Source: Desmodus rotundus
Taxonomy: Eukaryota; Chordata; Mammalia; Chiroptera; Phyllostomidae
Length of the DNA: 64,000 nt
Assembly: GCF_022682495.2 (NCBI RefSeq)
Contig: NC_071389.1
Span: 10,035,199 to 10,099,198 of the forward strand
Direction of reading: 5' to 3'
Shown here: one piece after another, positions 33,561 to 45,524 of the stretch
Numbering within the stretch: position 1 is the stretch's first letter
How the letters are laid out: every line of letters starts with the position of its first letter
Program-made: the position numbers and the translations under genes
The notes under the pieces: generated by a model
Database searches by the model: none
Told to the model about the DNA's origin: nothing
What the model saw: only the letters and a program-made list of their open reading frames with translations

Positions 33561-34157
33561 GGGCTCTGAGTAGACAGAGTAGCCCACCCGGGGGCCCTGT
33601 CTCAGCCAGAAGGAGCTGTGGGGCTCCTCCCTGAGGGTTCCCTTATGGGGAGATCTGGTGCAGGGGTGTGGGACTCCTGCAGTCACCTGTCCAGAAAGCC
33701 CCGGAAGCATCTGGAACCCAGCATTCAAGCCCAAGGCTCTGTTTGCAGGGGGTGGAGCCGCCTGGACACAGGAGCTCCAGGAGACTGGGTTTCCCCACCC
33801 CCTCCCTCCCACCAGCCTGCAGCTTTTCATCTCCTGCTCTGTCCCCTGGGCAATTATTTATTATTTCCTTCTCCAAAGTGTTTCTGAGACACAGCTCTTA
33901 TGAAAGATGCTACACTGAATGAAGTGGGATGGCATCATAATTCAACCTGGCACCAGCTGAAGTATTTGAACGACAACACATTACTGTCCAATTTTGCTGC
34001 TCCGCACTTCCAGGGAGAGGCAGGAACCCTGCTCGGGGTGCTCTGGAGCTCTTTGCAGAACTGAATGAAATGGGTTTGGCTGCTGCGGTGCTCAGTGGGA
34101 CACCACCAGGAGCCCCAGGATGAGAGGCAGTCGCTGAACAAGGATAAGGGGGCCTGC

Positions 34158-34180
34158 GCTGCTGCTGCTGCTGCTGCTGT
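34158..34180 (+). repeat. (GCT)7 trinucleotide repeat (CTG/CAG)
   Basis: Seven uninterrupted GCT units. A minus-strand frame reads it as a short glutamine run, but that frame has no other support. Confidence 0.9.
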
Positions 34181-34284
34181 GCCTCCCCCATCAGACTGGG
34201 AGGTCCTGCAGGGCAGGGACCTGACTTGTCCTCCCTCCTTGGCGTTTCACGTGGGGCCTTGTTCAGGATGCTGAGTGAGGTGTT

Positions 34285-34450
34285 GTGGATGGATGCAGCT
34301 CTGGAGTCAGGCTGGCCTGCTTTAAATCCTAGCCCTGCTTCCTGGAAGCTGCATAATCTTGGGCCAGACCCTTGAGCCTCCATCTCTGTACCTCTGTAAT
34401 GGGGTTACAGATACCTACCCAAAACTTGCCTGGGAGGATCCCCGTGAGAT
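34285..34450 (+). mobile_element. MIR SINE
   Basis: 'GCAGCTCTGGAGTCAGGCTG' at 34296, 'GCATAATCTTGGGCCAGACC' at 34351 and GATACCTACCCAAAAC at 34410. Confidence 0.7.
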
Positions 34451-34454
34451 AGCG

Positions 34455-34785
34455 TGCATGAGTTATTTATGGCTGCATAACAAATGGTCCCAAAGTTAGC
34501 ACTTAAAAACAACAAACATTTATTGTTTCACACAGTGTCTGAGTACAGGGGGTCTGGGAGCAGCTTAGCTGGCTTGTTCTGTCTCAAGGGCTCTCATGAG
34601 GTTTCTTTCAGTCAGGGGACATCCGAAGGCTTGCCTGGGGCTGGAGGGCCCGCTTCCCTGACAGCTCACTCAAATGTAGATCCGTCCAGGAGGCCTCCTG
34701 TCCTGAAGACATGAACCTCTTCAGGGGCTCGTGACACAGCAGGGGGCAGCTGATGATCCAAACAGCCACCCAATGGAAGCCATGA
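34455..34785 (-). mobile_element. MaLR-like LTR, minus strand
   Basis: 'TATTTATGGCTGCATAACAA' followed by ATGGTCCCAAAGTTAGCACT and ACATTTATTG (34464-34525) is the antisense of the 'aagccactaagttttggggt' 3' end of a MaLR-like LTR. The body then diverges. Confidence 0.6.
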
Positions 34786-34789
34786 AGCT

Positions 34790-36290
34790 CCTCCTGTGCC
34801 CCCGCAATGGTTTAGTGAATTTGCAGAGCTGTGCCGCCATCACCACAATCCAGTTTTAGAACATTCCCACCCCCCCCAAGTTACCTTGTGCCCATTTACA
34901 GTGAGTTCCTGTCCCCCTCCCTGCCCGCTCAGCTCTCGGCAACCACACTGCTGCTGTCTGACCACACACATTTGTTTTTCTGTCATTTCATACGAATAGA
35001 ACCAAGAATGTGTGGTGTTTCCTGTCTGCATTCTTTCACCCGGCAAAATGTCTTCAAGGTTCACCCCTGTTGCCCGTGGATCGAGAGTTCAAGTCCTGTT
35101 ATGGTGGAGGGAGTTCCGCCGTATGGGCATGCCACCCTTTGTGATCCTTCCATCTGTTCATGGACTGTGTCCGGCGTTTGCCTGTGATGAGTAATTTGTA
35201 TATACGTCTTTGCGTGGGTGTGGGCGTGTTTTTTTTTCCTCTTGGGTAGATTCCTAGGAGTGGAATTGCTGGGTCATAATATATTTATGTTTATCTTTTT
35301 TAAGAACTGCCAAATGGTTTTCCAAGGTGGCTGCGCCATTTTCAGTTCACACCAGTAATACACAAGGGTCCCAGTTCTTCCGCATCCTCATCAACACGGG
35401 TATATCTGTCTTTTTGATTAAAGCCACACAAGGAACGGGTAGTGGTATCTCACTGTGCTTTCCATTTGCATTTCCCTCATGATTAACTGTGTTGAGTATC
35501 TTCTCATGAGCTTGCTGGCTATTCATATATCTTCTTTGATGAAATGTCTTTCCTAATCTTTTGACTCTTGGGCTTTTCGTCTTATGCTAAGTTGTAAAAG
35601 TTCTTTATATATTCAGAATACAAGTCCTCAGATATATTACTTGTAAAAGTTTTCTCTCAGTAGGTGGTTTGTCTAATTATGATAAAATCAAATGGTCAAT
35701 TTTTGCCTTTTATTGATCTTGCCGTTACTGTCATATACAAAAAGTTTTGGTTTAACCTGGAGTCATGAGGATTCTCTTCTCTATGTTTTTTTTTTTTAAG
35801 TTTTATACTTTTGATTCTTGCATTTAGATCTATGATCCGTTTTGAGTCAATTTTTTATATGATGTAAGGTATAAGTACTAACTGATTTTTTTTTTCGGCA
35901 TGCGGATATCCAACGGTCCTAGCAACAATTGTTGAAAAGATTCTCCTTTCTCCAAAGGCATCTTAGGACCTTTGTTGAAAAGGCCATAGATGTACAGATT
36001 CACTTCTGGACTCTTAATTCTGTTCTGCTCATCCATACGTCTCTCCTTGCGCCAAGACCACACTGTCTTGTTAACTGTGGCTTTAAAGTAAGTTTTGAGA
36101 TCGGGTAGTGTAAGTCCTTCAATTCTGTTCTTCTCGTTCAGAATTGTTTTGGCTCTTCTAGTTCCTTTGCATTTCCGTATAAAACTTTGGGGTCAGTTTG
36201 TCAATTTCTACAAAAACTCCTGCTGGGATCAAAGTAGGAATGGCCATTTCTTTCATAGTCCACTTTAGAAGGTGTCATGCCATCAAATTC
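34790..36290 (-). mobile_element. Old antisense L1, about 1.5 kb
   Basis: Antisense L1M order is continuous: 'GCCATCACCACAATCCAGTT' (34833), 'TTCCTAGGAGTGGAATTGCT' (35251), 'AACTGCCAAATGGTTTTCCA' (35305), 'TTTCCCTCATGATTAACTGT' (35470), 'CTATGATCCGTTTTGAGTCA' (35831), 'CATGCGGATATCCAACGGTC' (35899), 'CACACTGTCTTGTTAACTGT' (36059). The frame is destroyed. Same L1 class as 2215-3570. Confidence 0.85.
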
Positions 36291-36294
36291 TGCC

Positions 36295-38255
36295 ATGTTC
36301 TCTTGGTCACACCGACCAGCTCTGGCACAGTGTGGGAGGGAACCATGGAGGGGCCTGAATCCCAGGAGGTGAGATTAGTGGGGCCCACCTGGGGCCTGAC
36401 AACCACCTGATGGACACGAATGTTTGCTGGAAACAGGGGTGGGGCTTGGGCACTCGGGAAGAACTTAACCGCTGACCCTTCAAACCATCTGCCAATGTCC
36501 TCAAGTCCTTCTCTCATCTTTCTGGTGGCCTGGACATGAAGGTCGAGGTCCAGGCAGCAGGGTGGGGGTGCACTAGAACTGGAAGGTGACCGAAAGCCAC
36601 AGAGGGAGGAAGTCGCTTCAGATCCCCTGCTGGGGTTGGAACACAGCCCTGCCTGGTGATGACTTGTGCAGTGGCTCACTAGACTCTCCTGGTCTCCTGC
36701 CGGGCGGAGGTTTCATGAAAGTTGATTTGAATGAACTTTGTAAATTGTGGGGCTGTCTGGCAAGGAAATGGTCGTTCTCCTCTCCATCAGGGGGATTGAG
36801 CTCCCCACCTCTGGAGGTACTGACATAGAAACTTGATGGTCAGCTTTCAGGGACGCTGGGGAGGAGTTGAGAAACTGAACCAGTTCATACCAGAAATTCC
36901 TTCCAGCACTGAGCCCAAGGTCACTTGGTCCGGCAATGTCAGGGCCACAGTGTGAGTCCAGGCCCCCTGCCTCCCAGATTTTATAACCATGGGCTACCTG
37001 TCACTTCCAGGAGCCCCTTAGAGGTCATATAGTCCAACCTTTCCATGTTACAGAAGTGAGGAGTGCTGAAGGCCAAAGAGGAAACTGCATAGGGACACCT
37101 TCGGACTTAGTGACAAGTTTGGATTTGAACTCTGGTCTTCAGGGGAGCCGCCTGCCACTTGTAAGCCCTCTGCTGTGGGCTGTGGGGACCAGGAGCCTGC
37201 CGCCTCACGCAGGCCTGGGCCAGGAGGGAGTTAACAAGACAACTAAGTGGCAGCCACACTCTGCAGCAGCATTTTTGTCTCTTGTTTAGAAATGTAAATG
37301 CCTTGCAAGGCCATGCTCAATGCTTCACGTTTTTATGCCACACAAATTACTCTTTTTTTTTCCCCTTCCCTCTAAGACTTGTCTGTGATTGTTTGTACTA
37401 CAAAAACCAGAGGGAATTGAACTATTTGCTGGAACAATCCTGCTGAAACCAGCCTCTGGGACGAGGCCTGCCTCAGCAATGAGGGCCCTCACCCTTTCCC
37501 TCCTTCCTTCCCCTGGCTGGGATGAGGGGTGGGCAGTGGGGATGCAGCCTCCTGCCCTCTCTGTCTTCTTCCTCCAGAGGCCAGATGTGGGTGGCCAAGG
37601 CTGGCCCAGGAAGGGCACCCTGCAGGTGTCATTTCCGTTACACAGGTGGGAAGGTGGAGGCAGGGGTCTTCAGGTCTCAATTCTCTCTCCCACGTTAGGA
37701 GACCAAGGCAGGTGTCGTGTTTCTAACAGCTGGCTTTGTTTCTGTGCTGTTGGCAAGTCACAGGACGATCACTGACCACCTCGTGTGCTCCGAGGCAGCC
37801 CACTTGTGGTGTGTGAAGTCATCAGTTTATCAGTTTAACCCTCGCAATGAGGGTCATTGCCTCTCTTTCATGAAAAAGGAAACGGAGGCTCAGAGAGTCG
37901 AAGGATCAGGCTGAACTATATGAAGTTGTCATTTTTTTATATACATTAAAATGTGGTTGTTTATTAGCTATTTCATTTGATTCAACTTAAATCCTTTGCC
38001 CTAGGTCATATAACGTACCCTTTGTCTAACGAAAACAAATCCGTCGACCATGTTGTAGTTTGACCCTCTAACTGGTAATTTACTTTCAGCTGAATCATCA
38101 GCTTCTGTTTTGATGAGGGACATGAATATTTATATGTCAGCCTCCATTTCCATAAATCTTATACTTCACAGCAGTTACTGAGGCTCAGCCAGCATAGCTC
38201 CGTGGGCTCCTGAAGGTCCTCGCAGCAGAAAATGTTACTGTCCCCTCCCCTATTT
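36295..38255. other. Non-coding stretch with weak MIR remnants
   Basis: Antisense MIR-like words at about 37015-37150 and 37830-37905 (AAAAAGGAAACGGAGGCTCA). 37920-38110 is AT-rich without a named family. No supported exon. Confidence 0.5.
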
Positions 38256-38261
38256 ATCAAA

Positions 38262-38309
38262 GGACCCTCAAACCTAGTGACTTAAAACAACATTCGGTGC
38301 CTCCCAGTA
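38262..38309 (-). mobile_element. MaLR-like LTR, minus strand, left part split by a Ves SINE
   Basis: 'CAAACCTAGTGACTTAAAAC' then AACATTCGGTG is the antisense LTR 3' end. The rest of the same LTR resumes at 38552 after the SINE. Confidence 0.6.
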
Positions 38310-38551
38310 TTTTTTTCATGCTCACCCCAGGATATTTTTTTTCCGCTGATTTTTTAGAGAGAGGAGGTGGGTGGAGGGGGGGGGGAGGGGAGAGAGACAG
38401 AGAGAGAGACATCAATTGGCTGCTTTCTAAAACCTGCTCCAACTGGGGATTGAACCCACAACCTGGGTATGTGCCCTGACCAGGAATCAAACCCATGACC
38501 TTTTGGTGCATGGGACTACACTCCAACCAGCTGAGCCATACAGGCCAGGGC
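38310..38551 (-). mobile_element. Ves-type SINE inserted in an LTR, minus strand
   Basis: Minus strand starts GCCCTGGCCTGTATGGCTCA and runs to the GA/G-rich tail (38360-38410) and 'CTCACCCCAGGATATT' (38321). Flanks CTCCCAG and CTCTCAG (38301; 38554) look like an imperfect target-site duplication. Confidence 0.88.
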
Positions 38552-38935
38552 TATCTCTCAGTTTTTATGGGCCAGGGATTCAGGAGCAGCTTGGCTGGGT
38601 GGTCCTGGCTCAGCAACTGTCAAGATGTTGGACAGGACTGTAGTCATCGGATGGCTTGACTGGCTTGGGGATCTGCTTCTAAGAACAGGCCTTTCCGTGG
38701 CTGTTGGCATGAGGCCTCAGTTCCTCACCACCTGGGTCTTTTCATGGGGCTGCTTGAGCCTCCTTGTAGCATGGCACCTGGCTTCCTCCAGAACCAGGGA
38801 TCCCAGAGAAAAAGATGGAAACTTCAGTGCCTTTTATAATCTTCCCTTGGAAGTCACACACTGTTGTTCTCTCCGCATTTTGTACATTAGAAGCCAGCCA
38901 CTAAGTGCAGCCCCCACTCAGGGGTAAAATATTAG
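38552..38935 (-). mobile_element. MaLR-like LTR, minus strand, right part
   Basis: 'TATCTCTCAGTTTTTATGGG' then CCAGGGATTCAGGAGCAGCT (38552-38591) and GGCTTGACTGGCTTGGGGAT continue the LTR interrupted by the SINE. Confidence 0.6.
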
Positions 38936-39071
38936 GGTCTCTAGAAGGGAAGCATGTTAAAGAATTTGTGGACCTATTTTAATGCTGCCATATTCAGCCC
39001 TGGCCTAGAGGCTGATAGTACACGAGATAGAGAAATTTCCTGGTGCTTTTTTCCGGAGTTTTGTTCTTAAA

Positions 39072-39115
39072 CTTTAACATGTCTCTGAGCAACCTTTAAC
39101 ATGTCTCTGAGCAAC
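39072..39115 (+). repeat. Perfect 22-base tandem duplication
   Basis: Two identical 22-base units, 39072-39093 and 39094-39115, each starting CTTTAACATG and ending GAGCAAC. No third unit. Confidence 0.95.
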
Positions 39116-39589
39116 TGTTCTTTCATTAAAAAAACATAAAGATCTATTGATCCTTCTCCTATGTGGGGACGCAGTAGAGGATATGACAGACGGTCTCTGG
39201 TCTCAGCTCCCAGGCAGAAGCCCCTTCTTCCTTGGGGATGACTGTTTTATTAACTGAACCATGGGGCACGTCCTGGTGAGAGGAGGTTGTGAAGTATTGT
39301 GGGATGGACACTGGACTGGGCAAAGAAAGGACTGAGTTTTATATTCATCTGTACAAAGAGGCTGCAGGACTCTATGAACTTGTCAGTACTCTCTGGACCC
39401 CAATCGCAGAAAATCCAGGCCAAACTGGCTTAAGCAGAAATGGGAAATTTAATAGCATATATCAGTGAAAAAGATCCAGGGCAGACCAGGCCTCAGAAAT
39501 CACATGATACTGAGGTAGAGGAGGCTAGGTTGTCACCAAAGTTCAACTCCCTCTTTCTTACTGAAGACTTGTTGCTGAGAAGGTTGTTT

Positions 39590-39945
39590 AGAAAGAAGCG
39601 CCCCTAGCCAAGAACTACATTTCCCAGGATCCCTTGCATCCAGGTTTGGCCCCATGACCTGTTCCCACCAATGAAATAGGGTGGAAGTGGTATGTGTAAA
39701 TTCCAAGCCAAGCTGCTTAAGAAAGATATGCTTCCTCCACTCCAACTTCTCCCAGGGGCTGAGGACAGAGAACTCCAAGGCACAAGGGGAGGATGTGGCA
39801 GAAAAGAGAAAAATCCTGAGTCCTGAATCACCAGAAAGACCCACATCAGACTGTTATGGGAGCAAGAAATACATTTTTATTGGGCTAAGCCACTGAGATT
39901 TGGGGGTTTATTTGTTACAGATTACCCTAATGAATACAGATATCA
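39590..39945 (+). mobile_element. MaLR-like LTR, plus strand
   Basis: 'AACTACATTTCCCAGGATCC' at 39614, 'CTGTTCCCACCAATGAAATA' at 39660, and the end 'GCTAAGCCACTGAGATTTGG' then GGGTTTATTTGTTACAG (39883-39920). Confidence 0.65.
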
Positions 39946-41075
39946 TCAGGACACCCCCCCTCTCTCTGCTTTTTTCTTTGTTTGCTTCACTCTTGGACTC
40001 CATGGGATGGCAATACAGTGCCAGCAATTCTAGACCTCCACATCCCAGGTTCAAGGCCAGCAGAAGAGATTGTGCACTACCCTCTTAATGGTTGAACAAA
40101 GTCTCAGATGTTCTATCTCGTTGCACAAATTTGTGAGCTTATCCCAGACTGAATTACCGTGCCCAGGAGGCTGCATGGCTTGGACTGGCAGCCCAGTGCA
40201 CGTCCATTCCTGTAGTGAATCGCACATGGGCTGAAATTGGGGTGGGGGTCTGGGTTCTAGGCACTTGTTCATCGCCACGAACTTAAGCAGTGCTCATAAA
40301 CACCCTGGGCTTCAGTGTCCTTTTGTATTCAATGCAGGTGCTGGACATGGGGGTGTTACAGAGGGAGTATCGGAATGAAATGACCTTGGAGAGTTGCCTA
40401 GCTTTGAAATTTGTGACTTGAAGATGGTCAAGTTTCCTCCCAGTTGGAACATTGTGGAATTGGCTCATTTGAGTTTTGGGTTGATTGGCTCAGCTGAGTA
40501 TTTTCTATCTCCTCCATCCTTTTGTTCTTCCTCACATCCATGCGGGGCACTTTCTGGAAGGACATCAATGTCTGGGCCCAAAGTGTGCGGTTTTGAACAT
40601 CACTCACTTGGTCTAGCCTGCTGCCAGCATTCCAGTTGGTTCTGTTGCCATACCCCGTCCTTTGATCGGAGGGAATTGATCAGAGCCCGTTTCTCCCCAT
40701 CAGAGGCAGTGGCTTTCAAACCTCGACTCAGTGTTTTAATGTCCTCATCAGCTTTTCTGGCCCTGGCTTGCCTACTGGGAACACGGTCCCTGAGGCGCTT
40801 TGTGTGGCAGATAATGAGGTGGATGGCTCTTTTCAAACACCTCCTCCCGGAGGCCCTCCAGACTGCCTAGTCCACACAGAACTCTCTGAACTCCTAGGCG
40901 ACATCTGCTTCAGCGCCTAATTGTAGTTTGTCCTTTAAATAAGCAGTTTCCTACTCTTCCATCTTGTGTGAAGTCCTTTAGGCCAGGAATATATTTTCTC
41001 CTTTTGTGTTCCCCATGGGTCCTTGAGCAGAACTGAGCAGAGTCAAGGAAATGAAAGAAGATTAAGATGACATTT
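39946..41075. other. Non-coding stretch; one odd minus-strand frame
   Basis: No gene recognised. Minus 40600-40836 is open for 78 codons with charged, helix-like composition (see findings). Otherwise unique-looking sequence. Confidence 0.45.
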
Positions 41076-41079
41076 ATTT

Positions 41080-41270
41080 AACATGGGCTAACTGTCAGAC
41101 ACCCCACTGGGCGTGTTTGCATGGGAGCTCTCATTTGCTTTTCACTGACACTCTGTGAACTTGATATTCAGACATATTTTTACACACAAAGAAACCCTTA
41201 AGACTGACTGTATCAGATGCCCAAGGTCACATAAAGAGTAAGAGAAAGGATAATGATTCAAATACAGGGG
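41080..41270 (-). mobile_element. MIR SINE, minus strand
   Basis: 'GACATTTATTTAACATGGGC' at 41069 and 'CCAAGGTCACATAAAGAG' at 41221 with a diverged middle. Confidence 0.6.
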
Positions 41271-41499
41271 CGCTGTCATTCATTCAGTGTTTATTATGTC
41301 TTCTGTGCGACACGCTCCGGGCCAGACTTCTGGGGGGAGACAGCAAGCGGAACAGGATTCACTTTAACTTAGCGGTTAAGGGTGGGGTCTGGGAGCCCAG
41401 CTCATGGATGCAAATCCTGTCGTGGATGAAGCATGTCCTCTCCCCAGGTCCAGCTGTCTGTGTGGGGATGATGTAGGATGTCCCTCTGCTCTGTACCAC

Positions 41500-41700
41500 T
41501 TCATTTACCAAACCCTTATGCATCTAATAATGCTCATACAGCCCTAGGAGGTAAGTGCCATTGTTATCATTGCTATTTCACAAACGAGAAAACTGAGGCT
41601 CGGAGTGTCTCAGTGACTGGTCCAAGCATTAGAGCTGGGATTTAAACCCAGTGTGCCTGGCTCGAGGCCCTGCTCGTGGCCTCTGTGCTCAGCTGTCTGT
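41500..41700 (-). mobile_element. MIR SINE, minus strand
   Basis: 'CTAGGAGGTAAGTGCCATTG' at 41544, 'CGAGAAAACTGAGGCTCGGA' at 41585 and 'GAGCTGGGATTTAAACCCAG' at 41632. Confidence 0.8.
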
Positions 41701-41704
41701 TTAT

Positions 41705-42755
41705 TTAATAAATAGTGATTAAATTGGATTGAATTAAATCACCAGAATGATTTTTTTGCCAGGCTTGCTTGGGGGTGAGTTTTCACGAGTCCCAGTGGAG
41801 CTGAGTCAACCTTACGCATTTTTTTCTTGGATTCTGATTGGGAGAGTAAAATCACATTCCCACAAGAGAGGCCCGGACCATGTTCCAAGCAGATGGGACA
41901 GCCAGGATGGCCCAGGAAAGAGACCCGAGACCACTCTGGAGGCTGGACTGAGGCATCTTCCAGGGGCTCCAAAGTGCGATGTTCTACTTAGACCCAGGCT
42001 CATAGTTCCAGGTGCTGCCAAGCCCCGTGCAGACTGGGCACCACCCCCCACCCCCTGCACTTCCAGCACCCCATTCCCTCCATCCTCCCAGATTCAGCAA
42101 GGAAGATGCTCCCACCTGAGGGCAGCCTGCAGGCTCTCCCTCTGGTGCCCGTACTCCACGGCTTTCCTTGAGCAGAGCAGTTTTGATCTCACGGGTCTCT
42201 GTTCCCCTCTATTTGACTGGCAACAATCAGATGCCGCCTCCAACACATCTCAGGGTTAGTGCACAGTCCCTGGCATGGCAGATGCTGGCAGCCCAGGCAA
42301 AAGGAGCAGAGATTGGCTGGCTGGCGGCTGGCTGGTGGTGTCAGTGTTGGGGATTGGGGACCGATGCAAGTGCGCCTTCTCCCCTCGGGCCACTTCTTTC
42401 CTTTGTGGTTCCGACTGCTTGCTGTTTGTCGGAGCTGCCCTTTGAAGATGGCTCTGCTCCCAAGGGACACTGGTGCCTGAGAACACTAATGCAGCGCAGA
42501 ACCTCGTCCCCCGGGGCGTCCTCCGCTGCCTCACCCTCTTTCTTTCTCTTCCGGATTGAGTGTGCGATACTCCCACATGCAGAAAGGTGGGAACAATAAT
42601 ATTAAGCAAGCCCGCTTACTAACCCCTGGGTGTCTGTCTCCCATTTCAAAGGTGCAGGTGCGCATGGGCATGCTTGGGTGTGCACACACGTGCCCCCTCC
42701 ACCCCAGCAAAAGCACTGCCCGTCTTGCAGCCAGACGCCAGTTCACTCCTAAAGT
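41705..42755. other. GC-rich non-coding stretch
   Basis: Frames of 170 codons (41747-42259) and 143 codons (42168-42599) overlap equally long frames on the other strand. No family match, no repeat recognised. Confidence 0.5.
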
Positions 42756-42759
42756 GTTT

Positions 42760-42890
42760 CCGTATTTCTTACCTAATTGGAAGGAGGCAAGTTGGTATAA
42801 GTACCCGCATCTTATAGATGAAGAAACCGAGGTTCAGAGAAGTGGGCTATGACCTGCCTTTGGTCACACAGTCTGGAAGTGACGATGCCA
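42760..42890 (-). mobile_element. MIR SINE fragment, minus strand
   Basis: 'TATAGATGAAGAAACCGAGG' then TTCAGAGAAGTGGG (42813-42846). Confidence 0.7.
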
Positions 42891-43089
42891 AAAGAACAAG
42901 ATCTGTTTACGTCCTCTGCCTCTCCCACTCCCCACCAGAAGCCAAAGCAACCAGCATAACCCCACTGCCTTTGCCTGTGTGCGAGGCCCTTGAGTGAGGG
43001 GCAGTATCTTTACGTCCTCAGCATGTGGCACCCTCTGACTTTCTATAAATACTTGTGGGACCCTAATTATGAGAGAGATTTGAGAATAA

Positions 43090-43525
43090 TTGCTCTCAGG
43101 TTCCATGTTAGGCTCTTGGGCCTGCCACTTAAAGCAGCAGAGTTATTCTCTTGCAATTCTGAAGTCTAGAAGTCCAAACCCAAGTGGTGGCCAGACTGTG
43201 CATCCTCGGAAGGCTCTAGAGAAGGATCCTTTCTTCTCTCCTCCTAGGATTCCTCCCAGGTTGCTGGCAGTCCTTGACCTTCTCTGGCTCGTAGATGCAT
43301 CACTCCCATCTCTGCCTGCGTCCCTGCAGGGCTGCATGTCCCCCAGCAGCTCCTCTCTGTCTCTCTGAGTCCTGTAAGTCTGCCTGTCCTCATGAGAGCT
43401 GGTCGTTGGATGGAGGGCCCACCCCAGTCCAGTAAGATCTGATCTTAACTAATCACAAAGACCCTATTAACTTACTGCAAAGACCCTAATAACACAGAGA
43501 GCTGCATTCTGAGGTTCTGGCTGGA
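43090..43525 (-). mobile_element. MaLR LTR (MLT-type), minus strand
   Basis: 'TTGCAATTCTGAAGTCTAGA' then AGTCCAAACCCAAG (43152-43185), 'GGCAGTCCTTGACCTTCTCT', and 'ATCACAAAGACCCTATTAAC' toward the end: a diverged solo-LTR-like relic. Confidence 0.6.
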
Positions 43526-44274
43526 CGTGCATTTTGGGGGACCTGGTACAGGTTTTAATGCATCACTTACCAGCTGTGCGTCCTTGGGATCGCTTACCTT
43601 GTTGGAGCCCAAATGTCCTCATTGGCCTATATGGGGCCAACAGGGTGTACCCCTATGGGACTTGTGAAGTGAAGAGGAATGATGGCATCCCTGCCCCTGG
43701 CATACTTCAGACACCGAACATAGCAGTGTTTTTTTTCTTATTAGTGTTATTTCTATTCAATGAAATGGGAATGAATGTAGAGAAATGTCAATGTTTATCT
43801 TGGGAAGGGAATATATTTAGAAGGCGATGAATTCTCATAGGAATGAACAAAAGCTGTTTATTTATTTATGTGTATATCATTACTGGGGTTTAAGCATGGA
43901 CAGCAAATAACACTTTGCTCTGTGCTCGAGTTTGGAACCAATTGAGAAACAGATGCCTGAGTCACACAGAAGGTCACACGTCATCCAGATTGCTGATGGA
44001 GCTGTCTGGAGGACGTGGCCTGGTCTTCAGCCTGCTTCCTACTGCTCAGCCCATCCGCAGAGTTGCCAGGTCCTGGCAGAGCAAGCAGCTCTGGTCCTAT
44101 CCCTTTACTGAGGCTCAAGAGTGCCCTCTGCAGGTAGGGTGGAGCATAACCTGCCTGCTCTGTGCCAGACCCACCAATGGAGGGTGGGGAGGCTGGGGAG
44201 GGGCAAGTAGGAGGTGGCCACAATGGGGAGGGAGGTATTAAGAGAAGACCTGAAAGCAGAAAAGCGCATTCTCC

Positions 44275-44485
44275 AACAGTATATAAAAGTAATCCTGGCT
44301 CTGCTGCCTTCCAACTGGGAGCCCTGTAGCAAGTGACTCAGCCACTCTGAGCCCCAGTTTCCTCTTCTGCAAAATGGAGATAAGGAGGGATTCTCATTCT
44401 TAGGCCCGTGTGTGAATGAAATGATTGAATGCCTGTGGAGCACTTGGAACAGTGCCTCTCAAAGCAAGAGCTTAATTAATATCAG
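44275..44485 (+). mobile_element. MIR SINE
   Basis: 'AATCCTGGCTCTGCTGCCTT' at 44291, 'TGAGCCCCAGTTTCCTCTTC' at 44348, 'CACTTGGAACAGTGCCTCTC' at 44440. Confidence 0.8.
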
Positions 44486-44970
44486 CTCCTACTTCTACTG
44501 CCCTCCTCGTCACGTCAGGGCGATGCTCGGGACCAGTGGGAGGGCTGGGAGCCTAAACATTACCCAGGTACGGCTGGAGCACAGTCTGATTTGGAGAGGG
44601 GGCGGGGCATAGGGCCCTACCCCCACCCTCAAGATTCTTGAGTAAATGCACCTTATGTCGAGTGATGGATAGCCGAGTGCCCTCTGAAGTCAAGGGGTTT
44701 CCGGTGTTATCGTGAAGCTTGAGAGCCGTTGGCAGAGCCCTGCTCTCCTGTCTTGTGCTCACGAAATACTGGAGTAAAGGCCTTTCCCGGGCACTTGAGC
44801 TGGGCTTTGGGTAGGGTCATGGGAGGGCAAGCTTGTGGACGTGGAGAAGACAAAGCCGGGGGATTCTAGGACACTGGGCAGGGGGATGATGTCACCTGGA
44901 AAGGACTGTCCCTGTCCCTCTCCAGCCCAGAGGATGAGGGAGAGAGACAGAGAAGTAGAAAGTGCCGGCT

Positions 44971-44985
44971 GGCTGGCTGGCTGGG
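44971..44985. repeat. Short (GGCT)n repeat
   Basis: About four GGCT units. Confidence 0.7.
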
Positions 44986-45524
44986 AGAGACTCCATCACA
45001 CTGCCAGAGGGACTGGCTCCTGCCCAGCATTGAGCCTCCTGCGGCCGAGTGCCCCATGGTACCCCTGTGCAAGGCCAGCTGTGGGCTCCTCATAAATGGT
45101 TCTGCAGGTCAGCTGGCCTGGTGACGCCCCTGAGCCCAGGGGCAGATGGCAACTCAGAGCCCTGTCCCGAAGGTTTGCATCCTGGGATGTGGTGGCCGGG
45201 GTTGCACTGGAGTCCACAGAAGTTAGTGGCCCTCTGAGTGGCTGACCTCCCGAGACAGGCCAAAGTCAAACTGGACTAATGTTGTGTTAGGGGGAATTTT
45301 GGGTTGTCCAGGCTCCAGGCTCTTTTCCTGGTCAGGAAGGGAGAAGCAGCTTGAATCTGAATCCTTGGGCAAGATACAGGGTCTCTTGGAGACTCAGTCC
45401 CTTCATCCCGACAACAGATGAGAATGGAGCGGCCGCTTCTTCCCTGGGGAAGCTGGGAGGGTCAGCGAAGGAGATCACGTGATACCTCGGCACACTGCCT
45501 GGGTCCTAGTGAGTGCTTAATGAG

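Noticed and set aside
33910..34383. 157-codon minus-strand frame with a glutamine run
   Set aside because: The Gln run is only the (GCT)7 repeat and part of the frame lies in a MIR; nothing else supports a gene.
41747..42259. 170-codon plus-strand frame
   Set aside because: No similarity to a known family and overlapped by antisense frames; no splice-site support.
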